Translations under genes and position numbers: made by a program
DNA from: Opitutus terrae PB90-1
GTDB taxonomy: Bacteria > Verrucomicrobiota > Verrucomicrobiia > Opitutales > Opitutaceae
Reading direction: 5' to 3'
Length of the DNA stretch: 64,000 nt
Assembly: GCF_000019965.1 (NCBI RefSeq)
Contig: NC_010571.1
Span: 310,001 to 374,000, forward strand
In this document: positions 29,568-37,198 of the stretch, one piece after another
Layout: every line of letters starts with the position of its first letter
Numbering within the stretch: the stretch's first letter is position 1
Notes under the pieces: model-generated
Seen by the model: only the letters and a program-made list of their open reading frames with translations
Told to the model about the DNA's origin: nothing
Database searches by the model: none

Positions 29568-30116
29568 GTGGACGATGTGGACTACGAACAAGCCGTGGCG
29601 CTGTATCACGAGGATCTTTACCGGTTCGCGTTCAGCCTCGCGCGCAATCCCGACGATGCCTGCGACCTGACCCAGGAATCCTACTGCCGGCTGCTCACGA
29701 AGGGCGGCCAGCTGCGCGATCGCACGAAAGTGAAGTCCTGGCTCTTCACCACCCTCTACCGGACGTTCCTCGGCCGGAAACGCCACGAGAAGTATTTTCC
29801 CCACGCGGAGCTTTCCACGGTGGAGCGGGAACTGCCCGCACTGACGCCCGATCTCGTCGACAAGATCGATGGCGACATCGTCATCGAAGCGCTGAACGAA
29901 ATCGACGAACACCACCGCACGCCGCTGGTGCTCTTCTACCTGCAAAGCCTCTCCTATCGCGAGATCGCGGAGCTGCTCGACGTGCCGATCGGCACGGTCA
30001 TGTCGCGCCTCTCGCGCGGCAAAGCCCTCCTCCGCGCGCTCGTCACCGCGCGCGCCTTGCAGCCCGCCACCTCCAACGTGATTCCGCTGCCCGCCCTGCA
30101 GCGGCTCAGAAACTAA
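29568..30116 (+). CDS. ECF-family RNA polymerase sigma factor
   Basis: 182 residues with region 2 (ALYHEDLYRFAFSLARNPDDACDLTQESYCRLL, residues ~10-42; the DLTQE block contacts the -10) and region 4 (LNEIDEHHRTPLVLFYLQSLSYREIAELLDVPIGTVMSRLSRGK, ~110-155; helix-turn-helix for the -35), both split over several helices. There is no region 3, as in all ECF sigmas. GTG start at 29568. The anti-sigma gene starts 5 nt after the stop, and arsM lies 6 nt beyond that, so the sigma factor heads the arsenosugar operon. I infer that it recognises the GGAAT-N16-CGTC sites nearby. Confidence 0.9.
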   Translation: MDDVDYEQAVALYHEDLYRFAFSLARNPDDACDLTQESYCRLLTKGGQLRDRTKVKSWLFTTLYRTFLGRKRHEKYFPHAELSTVERELPALTPDLVDKIDGDIVIEALNEIDEHHRTPLVLFYLQSLSYREIAELLDVPIGTVMSRLSRGKALLRALVTARALQPATSNVIPLPALQRLRN

Positions 30117-30121
30117 ACGCC

Positions 30122-30859
30122 ATGAACCGAGAGGAAGCTCAATTCATCCTCGGAGCCTATCGTCCCAACAGCGAGGATGCACAGGATCCGCAGTTTCAAG
30201 AGGCGCTCACGCTCGCGCGACGGGACCCGGGACTTGGCCACTGGTTCGCGGAGCAGCAGGCGATCGATCGCATCCTGGCCGCGAAGGTTCGTGCCCGCCC
30301 GATTCCACCGCAACTGAAGACCCAGCTCCTGCTCGCGCGTGCCACCGGCGCGTGCCAGCCCCGCTGGCGCCGGCCGGTGTGGCTCGCCGTCGCGGCGTGT
30401 GCTGCGCTCCTGTTCGTCGCCGCGGGCACGCTTCTGTCGCGCCGCGTCCACGCCGCCCGTCTCGCGGAATTTCGCAGCGCGATGGTGGCGGCCTCGCTCG
30501 AACGGCGTAACCACGCCGACGTGGAGGGGCTCGACGCCCAGGGCTATCAGCACTGGCTGGTCGCGCATCGCGGGGATCCCGATTTCGTGCTTCCTCCCCG
30601 CCTGGCCGAACGAGGGATCTCGGCGTGCAAGGTCGTCGAGTGGCGGCAGAGCCGCGTGACGATGCTTTGCTTCCAATTCTCCGGCGGTCACGTCGACGTT
30701 TTTGTCGTCAACGCCGCGGACCTCCCTCGCCTGCCGCTCGGCCCCACGCCCGCGCTGTTCGCCGACGGCAAGGTGACGAGTGCCGCGTGGCGGCACGAGG
30801 GGAAGATCTATCTTGCCGCCAGCGCGATGCCCTCGGCGGACCTGCAGAAACTGCTTTAG
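30122..30859 (+). CDS. single-pass membrane anti-sigma factor (putative)
   Basis: 245 residues from the ATG at 30122. A cytoplasmic N-terminal part (1-84), one membrane helix at about 86-104 (VWLAVAACAALLFVAAGTLL) and a periplasmic domain follow. The position directly after an ECF sigma gene, and the topology, make it the anti-sigma. There is no zinc-type H-x3-C-x2-C motif in the cytoplasmic part. The periplasmic domain has exactly two cysteines, Cys169 (ISACKVVEW) and Cys183 (VTMLCFQF), fourteen residues apart, flanked by FSGGHVDVFVV. A thiol-based sensing role, for instance for oxidants or trivalent arsenic, is inference only. Confidence 0.7.
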   Translation: MNREEAQFILGAYRPNSEDAQDPQFQEALTLARRDPGLGHWFAEQQAIDRILAAKVRARPIPPQLKTQLLLARATGACQPRWRRPVWLAVAACAALLFVAAGTLLSRRVHAARLAEFRSAMVAASLERRNHADVEGLDAQGYQHWLVAHRGDPDFVLPPRLAERGISACKVVEWRQSRVTMLCFQFSGGHVDVFVVNAADLPRLPLGPTPALFADGKVTSAAWRHEGKIYLAASAMPSADLQKLL

Positions 30860-30865
30860 CCCACC

Positions 30866-32008
30866 ATGCCCACCGAACACGCCGTCAAGCAACGCTACGC
30901 CGCCGCCGCGAAAGCTCCCGAGGCCGCACTCTGCTGCCCCGTCGATTACGACCGTCGCTACCTCGAGATCATTCCCGCCGAGGTCATCGAAAAAGACTAC
31001 GGCTGCGGCGACCCGTCACGTTACGTCAAACCCGGCGAGACAGTCCTGGATCTCGGCAGCGGCACGGGAAAGATCTGCTTCATCGCCGCGCAGGTCGTCG
31101 GCCCGCAGGGCCGCGTGATCGGCGTCGACATGACCGATGAGATGCTCGAGGTCGCCCGGCGCAACGCGCCGGTCGTCGCCGAACGCCTCGGCTACGCCAA
31201 CGTCGAGTTTCGCAAGGGTCGCATTCAGGACCTCGCGCTCGATCTGGAGCAACTCGATCGCGAGTTGGCGCGGCGCCCCATTTCCGACGCCACCTCGTTT
31301 CTCGCCGCGCAAGACCTGGCCGACGAACTGCGCGTTCGCGCGCCACTCGTCGCGGACGGCACGATCGATGTCGTTGTCTCCAATTGTGTGCTCAACCTGG
31401 TCGAACCACGCGCGAAGCGCACGCTCTTCGAACAGATTTCCCGCGTGCTGCGGCGAGGCGGCCGCGCCGTCATCTCCGATATCGTGGCCGACGAGCCGGT
31501 GCCGGACGCCTTGCAGCAGAATCCGGAACTGTGGAGCGGCTGCATCAGCGGCGCACTCACCGAGGAGGAGTTTCTGCAGGCATTCGCCGATGCGGGCTTT
31601 CACGGCATCCAGATGCTCAAGCGCGACACCGCACCCTGGCGCACCGTCGAAGGCATCGAATTTCGCTCGGTCACGGTGCAGGCCTTCAAGGGCAAGCAGG
31701 GGCCTTGCCTCGAGCGCAACCAGGCGGTCGTCTACCTCGGGCCGTTCAAGGAGGTGCTCGACGACGACGGCCATCGCCTGGTGCGCGGTCGCCGCCACGC
31801 CGTGTGCGACAAGACCTACCGGCTTTACCAGCAGGAGCCTTATCGTACCCACTTCGCCGCCATCGATCCGCTGCACGAAGTCCCGCTGACAGACGCGAAG
31901 CCGTTCGACTGCGCCGGCGCTCGTCTGCGGCATCCGCGAGAAACCAAGGGCCAGGACTACGATGCGACGACGACCGCCGCGCAATCCCGCGCCGGAGGTT
32001 GCTGCTGA
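30866..32008 (+). CDS. arsM: arsenite S-adenosylmethionine methyltransferase ArsM (arsenosugar-type)
   Basis: ArsM methylates As(III) with SAM. The SAM motif is [10 protein letters not shown] (residues 60-69) with the acidic ribose binder GVDMTDEML. The four arsenic-binding Cys positions of the family are present: Cys23/24 (ALCCPVDY), Cys47 (DYGCGDP), Cys174 (VVSNCVLNL) and Cys226 ([10 protein letters not shown]). A 35-residue insert between Rossmann strands ([14 protein letters not shown]...) fits the arsenosugar-associated subgroup. The protein is 380 residues long and ends in a GGCC pair. Start ATG at 30866, 6 nt after the anti-sigma stop; the stop overlaps the next ATG by one base. Confidence 0.93.
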   Translation: MPTEHAVKQRYAAAAKAPEAALCCPVDYDRRYLEIIPAEVIEKDYGCGDPSRYVKPGETVLDLGSGTGKICFIAAQVVGPQGRVIGVDMTDEMLEVARRNAPVVAERLGYANVEFRKGRIQDLALDLEQLDRELARRPISDATSFLAAQDLADELRVRAPLVADGTIDVVVSNCVLNLVEPRAKRTLFEQISRVLRRGGRAVISDIVADEPVPDALQQNPELWSGCISGALTEEEFLQAFADAGFHGIQMLKRDTAPWRTVEGIEFRSVTVQAFKGKQGPCLERNQAVVYLGPFKEVLDDDGHRLVRGRRHAVCDKTYRLYQQEPYRTHFAAIDPLHEVPLTDAKPFDCAGARLRHPRETKGQDYDATTTAAQSRAGGCC

Positions 32009-32793
32009 TGGCCACCTCCGCTCGTCATATTCGCCGGGCGCTGATCGCGATCGTGCTCGAAGTCTCCCTGGGATGCGCGGGCTTCGCGCAATCGTCGGCG
32101 ATCGAGATCCGCAGTCCCGCCCATCACGTCACGCTGCTCGAGCTCTATACGTCCGAAGGCTGCAGCAGTTGTCCGCCCGCAGAGGCCTGGGTTGGCGGTC
32201 TGCGCAACGATGCGGGTTTGTGGACCGAGTTCGTGCCGCTCGCGTTTCACGTGGACTACTGGGATCACCTCGGCTGGCAGGATCCCTGGGCGGAACGGAG
32301 CTACGCGGATCGGCAGCGGCGGTATGCGGCGGAATGGGGCTCCGGCACCATTTACACGCCCGGATTCGTGCTCGACGGACGGGAATGGCGCGACTGGCGG
32401 AGCCAGCGCACCGCGCTGAAGGCGGTGGCCGCGAAGGCTGGTGTGCTGACCGCGTCATCGACCGATGGCCGACAATGGGCGATCACCTTCGATGCCGCCG
32501 ACGCACCGGATCGCGCCGACGTCCATGCCGCGCTGCTTTGGAGTGGCGTGCATTCCGATGTGAAAGCTGGTGAAAACCGCGGCCGGCATCTGTCGCACGA
32601 TTTCGTGGTCGCCGCTCTGACGCGCGCCCCCCTCACCCGACGGGGCGATGCGCTCCACGGCGAGGTGGCGCTGCGACCGGATCGGAAACCTCCCGCCGAG
32701 GCCCGGCTCGCTCTGGCCGTGTGGGTCACTCGCCCCGGCGAGTTGTCGCCGCTACAGGCGGCCGGCGGCTGGCTGCCTGGCGCCGCAGATTGA
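32008..32793 (+). CDS. DUF1223 thioredoxin-fold protein, exported
   Basis: 261 residues from the ATG at 32008, which shares its A with the arsM stop. A signal peptide (~1-28, LIAIVLEVSLGCAGFAQ) is followed by VTLLELYTSEGCSSCPPAEAW, a thioredoxin-like redox motif (Cys52-x-x-Cys55), and AFHVDYWDHLGWQDPWA, both hallmarks of DUF1223. It is periplasmic. In this operon it could keep arsenicals or partner proteins reduced, but that is inference from context. 17 nt to the next gene. Confidence 0.88.
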   Translation: MATSARHIRRALIAIVLEVSLGCAGFAQSSAIEIRSPAHHVTLLELYTSEGCSSCPPAEAWVGGLRNDAGLWTEFVPLAFHVDYWDHLGWQDPWAERSYADRQRRYAAEWGSGTIYTPGFVLDGREWRDWRSQRTALKAVAAKAGVLTASSTDGRQWAITFDAADAPDRADVHAALLWSGVHSDVKAGENRGRHLSHDFVVAALTRAPLTRRGDALHGEVALRPDRKPPAEARLALAVWVTRPGELSPLQAAGGWLPGAAD

Positions 32794-32810
32794 GCACATC
32801 TCACGTGGCC

Positions 32811-33926
32811 ATGATCACTGTCATCGTTCTCCTCGCCGTCTGTTTTCTCGCCTACGCCAACGGCGCCAACGACAACTTCAAGGGCGTCGCCAGCCTCTTC
32901 GGCAGCGGCACGACGAGCTATCGCACCGCGATTTCCTGGGCCACCGTCACGACGTTCGCCGGCAGCGTGGCGGCGATTTTCCTCGCCGAAGCGCTCGTCG
33001 GCAAGTTCTCCGGCAAGGGTTTGGTGCCCGATGCGCTCACAGCCTCGCCGCCCTTCCTTCTCGCCGTCGCGCTCGGCGCCGGCGCGGCGGTGATACTTGC
33101 CACGCTGCTCGGGTTTCCTGTTTCCACGACCCACGGGCTCATTGGCTCTCTGGTCGGGGCCGGCACCGCGGCGGCGGGGCCCGAGGTCGACTTTGCCGTG
33201 CTGGGCCAGGCCTTCGTGCTTCCGCTGCTCGTGAGTCCTCTCCTCGCGATCGCCACCGGTGCCTGCGTCTATGGGACGCTTCATCGCGGGCGAATCCGCT
33301 CCGGAATCACACGAAACACCTGCGTGTGCGGCGGTCTGGAGAATCCCGTCGCTTTGCCAGTCGTCGCCAGCGGAGCCGCGGCATTTTCCCGTCCATCGTC
33401 GACGCTTACTCTGACCGTCGGTGACAACGCGGCCTGTGCCGCGCGTTACGACGGACGCGTGTTCGGTGTCGACGCAGGTCGGCTGCTCGACGGCCTGCAC
33501 CTGCTCAGTGCCGGCGCGGTGAGTTTCGCCCGCGGATTGAACGACACGCCGAAGATCGCGGCGCTGCTGTTCGCGGTTCATGCGCTCGATCTCCGCTGGG
33601 GACTCGCCGCTGTCGCGAGTGCGATGGCCATCGGCGGCTTGCTGAATGCGCGCAAGGTCGCCGACACCATGAGCCATCGCCTCACCTCGATGAACCCGGG
33701 GCAGGGCTTCGCCGCCAACCTCTCCACCGCGGCGCTGGTCACGACGGCGAGCCTGCACGGCCTGCCGGTCAGCACGACGCACGTGAGCGTGGGCGCACTG
33801 CTCGGCATGGGCCTGGTAACTCGACAAACGAGATGGAAGCCCGTTGTCGGCGTGCTCGCCGCGTGGGTTGTCACGCTGCCCTGCGCCGCCCTTCTGGGCG
33901 CGCTGGCCTACGTCCTGATCCGGTGA
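32811..33926 (+). CDS. PiT-family inorganic phosphate (arsenate?) permease
   Basis: 371 residues and about ten helices. Both inverted signature repeats are present: YANGANDNFKGVASLFGSG near the N-terminus and RGLNDTPKIAALLFA in the second half, each followed by a GFPVSTTHGLIGSLVG / LPVSTTHVSVGALLG motif. The family co-transports phosphate with H+ or Na+. The central hydrophilic loop carries TRNTCVCGGLENP and DNAACAARYDG, cysteine-containing and not needed in plain phosphate permeases. Arsenate uses PiT carriers, so supply of substrate to ArsM is plausible. The longer frame from 32721 lies inside the previous gene. Confidence 0.88.
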   Translation: MITVIVLLAVCFLAYANGANDNFKGVASLFGSGTTSYRTAISWATVTTFAGSVAAIFLAEALVGKFSGKGLVPDALTASPPFLLAVALGAGAAVILATLLGFPVSTTHGLIGSLVGAGTAAAGPEVDFAVLGQAFVLPLLVSPLLAIATGACVYGTLHRGRIRSGITRNTCVCGGLENPVALPVVASGAAAFSRPSSTLTLTVGDNAACAARYDGRVFGVDAGRLLDGLHLLSAGAVSFARGLNDTPKIAALLFAVHALDLRWGLAAVASAMAIGGLLNARKVADTMSHRLTSMNPGQGFAANLSTAALVTTASLHGLPVSTTHVSVGALLGMGLVTRQTRWKPVVGVLAAWVVTLPCAALLGALAYVLIR

Positions 33927-33945
33927 ACACGTTTCGTCCCGCTCC

Positions 33946-35322
33946 ATGCGCCAGCGACTCATTCTTATGCTCAAATTTCCGCGGCCCGGCACGGTGAAAA
34001 CGCGGCTGGTGCCGGCGCTGGGCGCGCACCGCGCCTGCGAGCTCTACTGCTCGCTCGTCCGACACACCCTCACCGAGGTTGAACGTTTCAAGGCCAGCGC
34101 TGAAGTCGCGGTCGAAGCGCGCCTCACGGACGCGCCGGATGAGGCCGCCGCTCGCGCTTGGCTCGGCGGTGACATCGTGATTCGGGACCAGGACGACGGC
34201 GATCTCGGCCAGCGCATGGATCGCGCCGTGCAGGTCGCCTTCGCGGAAGGCGCCGAAACGGTCGCCGTGATCGGCGGAGATTGTCCGCAGCTTACGGACC
34301 GTCATCTCGCGTCCGCATTCGCCGCCCTCGAACAGGCCGAAGCCGTCATCGGCCCGGCGGCCGACGGCGGTTACTATCTGATCGGCCTCCGCCGGCCGCT
34401 GCCGACGCTTTTCCGTGGCGTTTCCTGGGGCGGCGCCGACGTGCTGGCCCAGACGCTCGCCAACGCCCGTGCGTTCGCAATCGAGATATCGCAGCTCGCG
34501 ACTCTGCGCGACTTGGACGTGCCCGACGATCTTCCGCTCTGGACGCAAACTCCGGTCGCGCGCGCTGCAGGTCGTGGCGGCGTGTCGGTCGTCATTCCGA
34601 CGCTCAACGAACAGGAGCAGCTACCCGCCACGCTCGCCGCGGCGCGCCGGGAACATCCGCACGAGATCATCGTCACGGACGGAGGCAGCACCGACCGAAC
34701 GCTTGAAATCGCGCGCCGTCATGATGCCCTCGTGCTCGAGGGGTCGGCAGGCCGGGCCCGCCAGATGAATCGCGGGGCGGCCGTGGCCACGGGCGAGTAT
34801 CTGCTTTTCCTGCACGCGGACACAGTGCTGCCCGCGATCTATCCGTCGCTCGTGAAAACGACGCTCGCCCGACCGGGCGTCGTCGGAGGCGCTTTCAGGT
34901 TTGCCGTCTCCGGTGAGTTTCTCGGCCGCCGACTGATCGAGCGCGGTACAAACTGGCGCGCGCGCTACCGGCAACTGCCCTACGGCGACCAGGGAATCTT
35001 CGTGCGCGCCGACACTTTCGCGCAGCTCGGCGGTTATGCCGACTTGCCGATCATGGAGGACTACGAGTTCGTGCAGCGGCTACGCCGATTCGGCCGGCTC
35101 GCACTCGCGCCTGCCGCGGCGCTGACCTCCGGGCGCCGCTGGCGCGAGCTTGGACCGTTGCGCACGCTGCTCGTCAATCAGCTCGTGATTCTGGGGTATT
35201 GCCTCGGCGTGTCGCCGGTCAGGCTCGCCGACTGGTATCATCGGCCTCGGTCGTGGCGGACGTTCCGACCCACGCGGCCAGGGAATAAAGTCCCGGTTAC
35301 GACGTCCCTCTTTCCAGAATGA
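33946..35322 (+). CDS. fused arsenosugar-type glycosyltransferase (TIGR04282-like + TIGR04283-like)
   Basis: 458 residues with two enzymes in one chain. Residues 1-200 are the DUF2064/TIGR04282 part (LILMLKFPRPGTVKTRL, VAVIGGDCPQLTDRHLASAF, VIGPAADGGYYLIGLRRP). Residues ~212-440 are a GT2 fold of the TIGR04283 type (VSVVIPTLNEQEQLPATL, IIVTDGGSTDRT, LLFLHADTVLP, YGDQGIFVRADTF, ADLPIMEDYEFVQRLRR). These two families occur next to arsM/arsS in other genomes and are named for arsenosugar biosynthesis. Here they are joined by a short linker (WTQTPVARAAGRG). The stop overlaps the arsS ATG by 4 nt, and the ECF-type promoter for arsS lies inside the last 14 codons. Confidence 0.9.
   Translation: MRQRLILMLKFPRPGTVKTRLVPALGAHRACELYCSLVRHTLTEVERFKASAEVAVEARLTDAPDEAAARAWLGGDIVIRDQDDGDLGQRMDRAVQVAFAEGAETVAVIGGDCPQLTDRHLASAFAALEQAEAVIGPAADGGYYLIGLRRPLPTLFRGVSWGGADVLAQTLANARAFAIEISQLATLRDLDVPDDLPLWTQTPVARAAGRGGVSVVIPTLNEQEQLPATLAAARREHPHEIIVTDGGSTDRTLEIARRHDALVLEGSAGRARQMNRGAAVATGEYLLFLHADTVLPAIYPSLVKTTLARPGVVGGAFRFAVSGEFLGRRLIERGTNWRARYRQLPYGDQGIFVRADTFAQLGGYADLPIMEDYEFVQRLRRFGRLALAPAAALTSGRRWRELGPLRTLLVNQLVILGYCLGVSPVRLADWYHRPRSWRTFRPTRPGNKVPVTTSLFPE
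35282..35306 (+). promoter_or_regulatory. ECF-type promoter for arsS, inside the glycosyltransferase 3' end
   Basis: GGAAT 35282-35286, 16-nt spacer, CGTC 35303-35306. The arsS ATG is at 35319, 12 nt after the -10. It would give arsS an extra promoter inside the operon. Confidence 0.6.
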
Positions 35323-36263
35323 TCTCTTTTGACCAAAAACTCGCCGCGCACGGCCTGACGTTGACCCGCCGCAGCGTGCAAACGCTCCAGATCAACGTCG
35401 GCCGGAAGTGCAATCAGGCCTGCCGTCACTGTCACGTGGATGCTGCGCCGTGGCGGACGGAGATGATGGACGCGACGGTCGCCGCACGGGTGTGCGAATG
35501 GATTCGGGCGCACCGCCCCGAGGTCGTCGATATCACCGGCGGCGCGCCGGAGTTGAGCGAGCATTTCCGCACGTTCGTCGAGACCGCCCGCGACTGCGGG
35601 TGCCGGGTGATCGATCGCAACAATCTCACGATCATCGAAACGCCCGCCTTCGCGTGGCTGCCGGACTATCTCGCCGCTCACGAAGTCGAGGTGGTCGCGT
35701 CGCTGCCCTGCTACAGCGCGGAGAACGTCGACGCGCAACGCGGCGAAGGCGTGTTCGCGAAAAGCATCCGGGCCCTGCGCAAGCTCAACGCCGTTGGTTA
35801 CGGCACGCGCCTGCCGCTCAGCCTCGTCTACAATCCGCTCGGCGCGAAACTTCCGCCGCCGCAGCCCGAACTGGAAGCCGAGTACAAGGCGGAACTGCGC
35901 ACGCGTTTCGGCATCGAGTTCACGCGGCTCTTCGCCCTCGTGAACCAGCCTATCGCCCGTTTCGCGCAGGACCTGCGCGAGCATGGCGAGTGGGACGCCT
36001 ATCTCGAACTCCTCGCCAACAGCTTCAATCCTGCGACGGTGGACGGTCTCATGTGTCGCTCGACGCTGAGCGTCGGCTGGCGCGGCGAAATCTACGACTG
36101 CGATTTCAACCAGATGCTCGGCCTGCAGCTGCGCAACGGCAAGGCGCTCCACCTATGGGGCGTGACGCCCGCCTATCTGGCCGGCGGTGCGATTCTCACC
36201 GGAGCGCACTGCCTCGCATGCACGGCCGGAGCGGGCAGCAGTTGCACGGGCGCGCTCAATTGA
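35319..36263 (+). CDS. arsS: arsenosugar biosynthesis radical SAM enzyme ArsS
   Basis: ArsS adds the 5'-deoxyadenosyl group of SAM to dimethylarsinite, the step after ArsM. The radical-SAM cluster motif is Cys31-x3-Cys35-x2-Cys38 in GRKCNQACRHCHVDAAP, the CxxxCxxC form. VVDITGGAPELSEHFR is the GGE-like SAM-binding strand. CYSAENVDAQRGEGVF and LSLVYNPLGAKLPPPQ are ArsS blocks. The C-terminal Cys-rich end, HCLACTAGAGSSCTGALN, matches the DUF3641 tail that in many relatives contains selenocysteine. Here all positions are Cys and no in-frame TGA is read through. 314 residues, complete. Confidence 0.95.
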   Translation: MISFDQKLAAHGLTLTRRSVQTLQINVGRKCNQACRHCHVDAAPWRTEMMDATVAARVCEWIRAHRPEVVDITGGAPELSEHFRTFVETARDCGCRVIDRNNLTIIETPAFAWLPDYLAAHEVEVVASLPCYSAENVDAQRGEGVFAKSIRALRKLNAVGYGTRLPLSLVYNPLGAKLPPPQPELEAEYKAELRTRFGIEFTRLFALVNQPIARFAQDLREHGEWDAYLELLANSFNPATVDGLMCRSTLSVGWRGEIYDCDFNQMLGLQLRNGKALHLWGVTPAYLAGGAILTGAHCLACTAGAGSSCTGALN

Positions 36264-36327
36264 ATCGGCCAACGCCGGCACGATTCGGGTTTTGACTCGC
36301 GATTTCCGTGCTCGGTCGGCGCGGCGT

Positions 36328-37125
36328 TCAGCCCGTGCTGCGCCACCGACTCGTGCAGCATGCGGCGGAGGATCGCCCGGTCTCCACGCCGCCGCGGGCG
36401 AATCGCAGTTTCGCCACCGTCGTCAGAATCCCCCAGCCCGCGCGCCAAACGCCGGCAAGGTTGCCCGAAATCTTCGACTCGCCGGCGGCCCGCGGATGGA
36501 AATGCACCGGCACCTCCGCAATCCGCAGTCCGTGCTCGAGCGCGCGCACCTGCATCTCGACATTCCAGCCGAAGCCGCGATCCCGTAACGCCAGTCGTTC
36601 GAAGGCGTCCCGTCGGATCACGCGCAGCGATGCGAGGTCGCGAAACCGTCGTCCCCAGCCGAGCGCGATCAACGCGCAACCCAGGGCATTGCCGAATCGC
36701 TGCATCGGCGTCAGCCGACGGCGTGAGTCGGGCCGGGTGACGCGCTCCCCGAGCACGAGCGCCGCGCCGCTGTCGATCTCGGTTTGAAACGCCGCCGCCG
36801 CGCCCTCGATCCGGTCGCTGCCGTCGGCGGAGCTGAACAGGATCCATTCGATGGTTGCCGGCAAATCGCGGGAACCGGTCCACGCCGCCGCGCCGTATCC
36901 GCGCCGCGGTTCCGTGCGTACCTCCGCACCGGCTTCACGCGCCCGCGCCGCCGTGGCATCGGTGCTCCCGTTGTCCACGACGCGAACGAGCGCAGCCCCC
37001 CACTTTTGCCAGTAGTGCACCGTGTCGGCGATGCACGGTGCTTCGTTCAACGCCGGGATCAATACGGCGGTGCGTCCCAGGAAATCGGGATTCACCGCAG
37101 TGGATCGACGAAGGAGAGGCGTCAT
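36328..37125 (-). CDS. glycosyltransferase family 2, dolichyl-phosphate-mannose-synthase-like
   Basis: 265 residues. The GT-A opening is TAVLIPALNEAPCIADTVHYW, then VVDNGSTDAT, then LFSSADGSDRIEGA (DxD-like) and FRDLASLRVIRRDAF. This is the DPM1-like layout without C-terminal membrane helices. VPVHFHPRAAGESKISGNL is the conserved GxSK block. The C-terminal 20 residues (SSAACCTSRWRSTG) are unusual. Its promoter (37136-37160) is of the cluster's ECF type and back to back with that of DUF547, so I place it in the arsenosugar system, perhaps adding a lipid-phosphate sugar. Convergent with arsS. Confidence 0.85.
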   Translation of the reverse strand: MTPLLRRSTAVNPDFLGRTAVLIPALNEAPCIADTVHYWQKWGAALVRVVDNGSTDATAARAREAGAEVRTEPRRGYGAAAWTGSRDLPATIEWILFSSADGSDRIEGAAAAFQTEIDSGAALVLGERVTRPDSRRRLTPMQRFGNALGCALIALGWGRRFRDLASLRVIRRDAFERLALRDRGFGWNVEMQVRALEHGLRIAEVPVHFHPRAAGESKISGNLAGVWRAGWGILTTVAKLRFARGGVETGRSSAACCTSRWRSTG

Positions 37126-37135
37126 CGCCAGATGG

Positions 37136-37160
37136 GACGCCGCGACCGGACGGTTATTCC
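37136..37160 (-). promoter_or_regulatory. ECF-type promoter for the GT2 gene (GGAAT-N16-CGTC)
   Basis: Minus strand: GGAAT at 37160-37156, 16-nt spacer, CGTC at 37139-37136. The ATG at 37125 follows after 10 nt. Its -35 lies 3 nt from the -35 of the plus-strand promoter at 37164. Confidence 0.65.
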
Positions 37161-37163
37161 GCC

Positions 37164-37188
37164 GGAATAAATCCGGCGGGTCGCCGTC
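37164..37188 (+). promoter_or_regulatory. ECF-type promoter for the DUF547 operon (GGAAT-N16-CGTC)
   Basis: GGAAT 37164-37168, 16-nt spacer, CGTC 37185-37188. The ATG at 37199 is 10 nt later. The element also forms a perfect 8-bp hairpin (CCGCCGGA-ATAAA-TCCGGCGG, 37159-37179). Confidence 0.65.
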
Positions 37189-37198
37189 TCATGCTCGC

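Noticed and set aside
35319-36263. Selenocysteine version of ArsS
   Set aside because: All family Cys/Sec positions are plain Cys codons, and the frame has no internal TGA.
29525-37181. GGAATAAA hairpins as a plain repeat or terminator family
   Set aside because: Considered first. The stems differ in length and sequence and none has a T-tract, whereas GGAAT-to-CGTC spacing is constant at 16 nt and each site faces a start codon. The promoter reading explains more.
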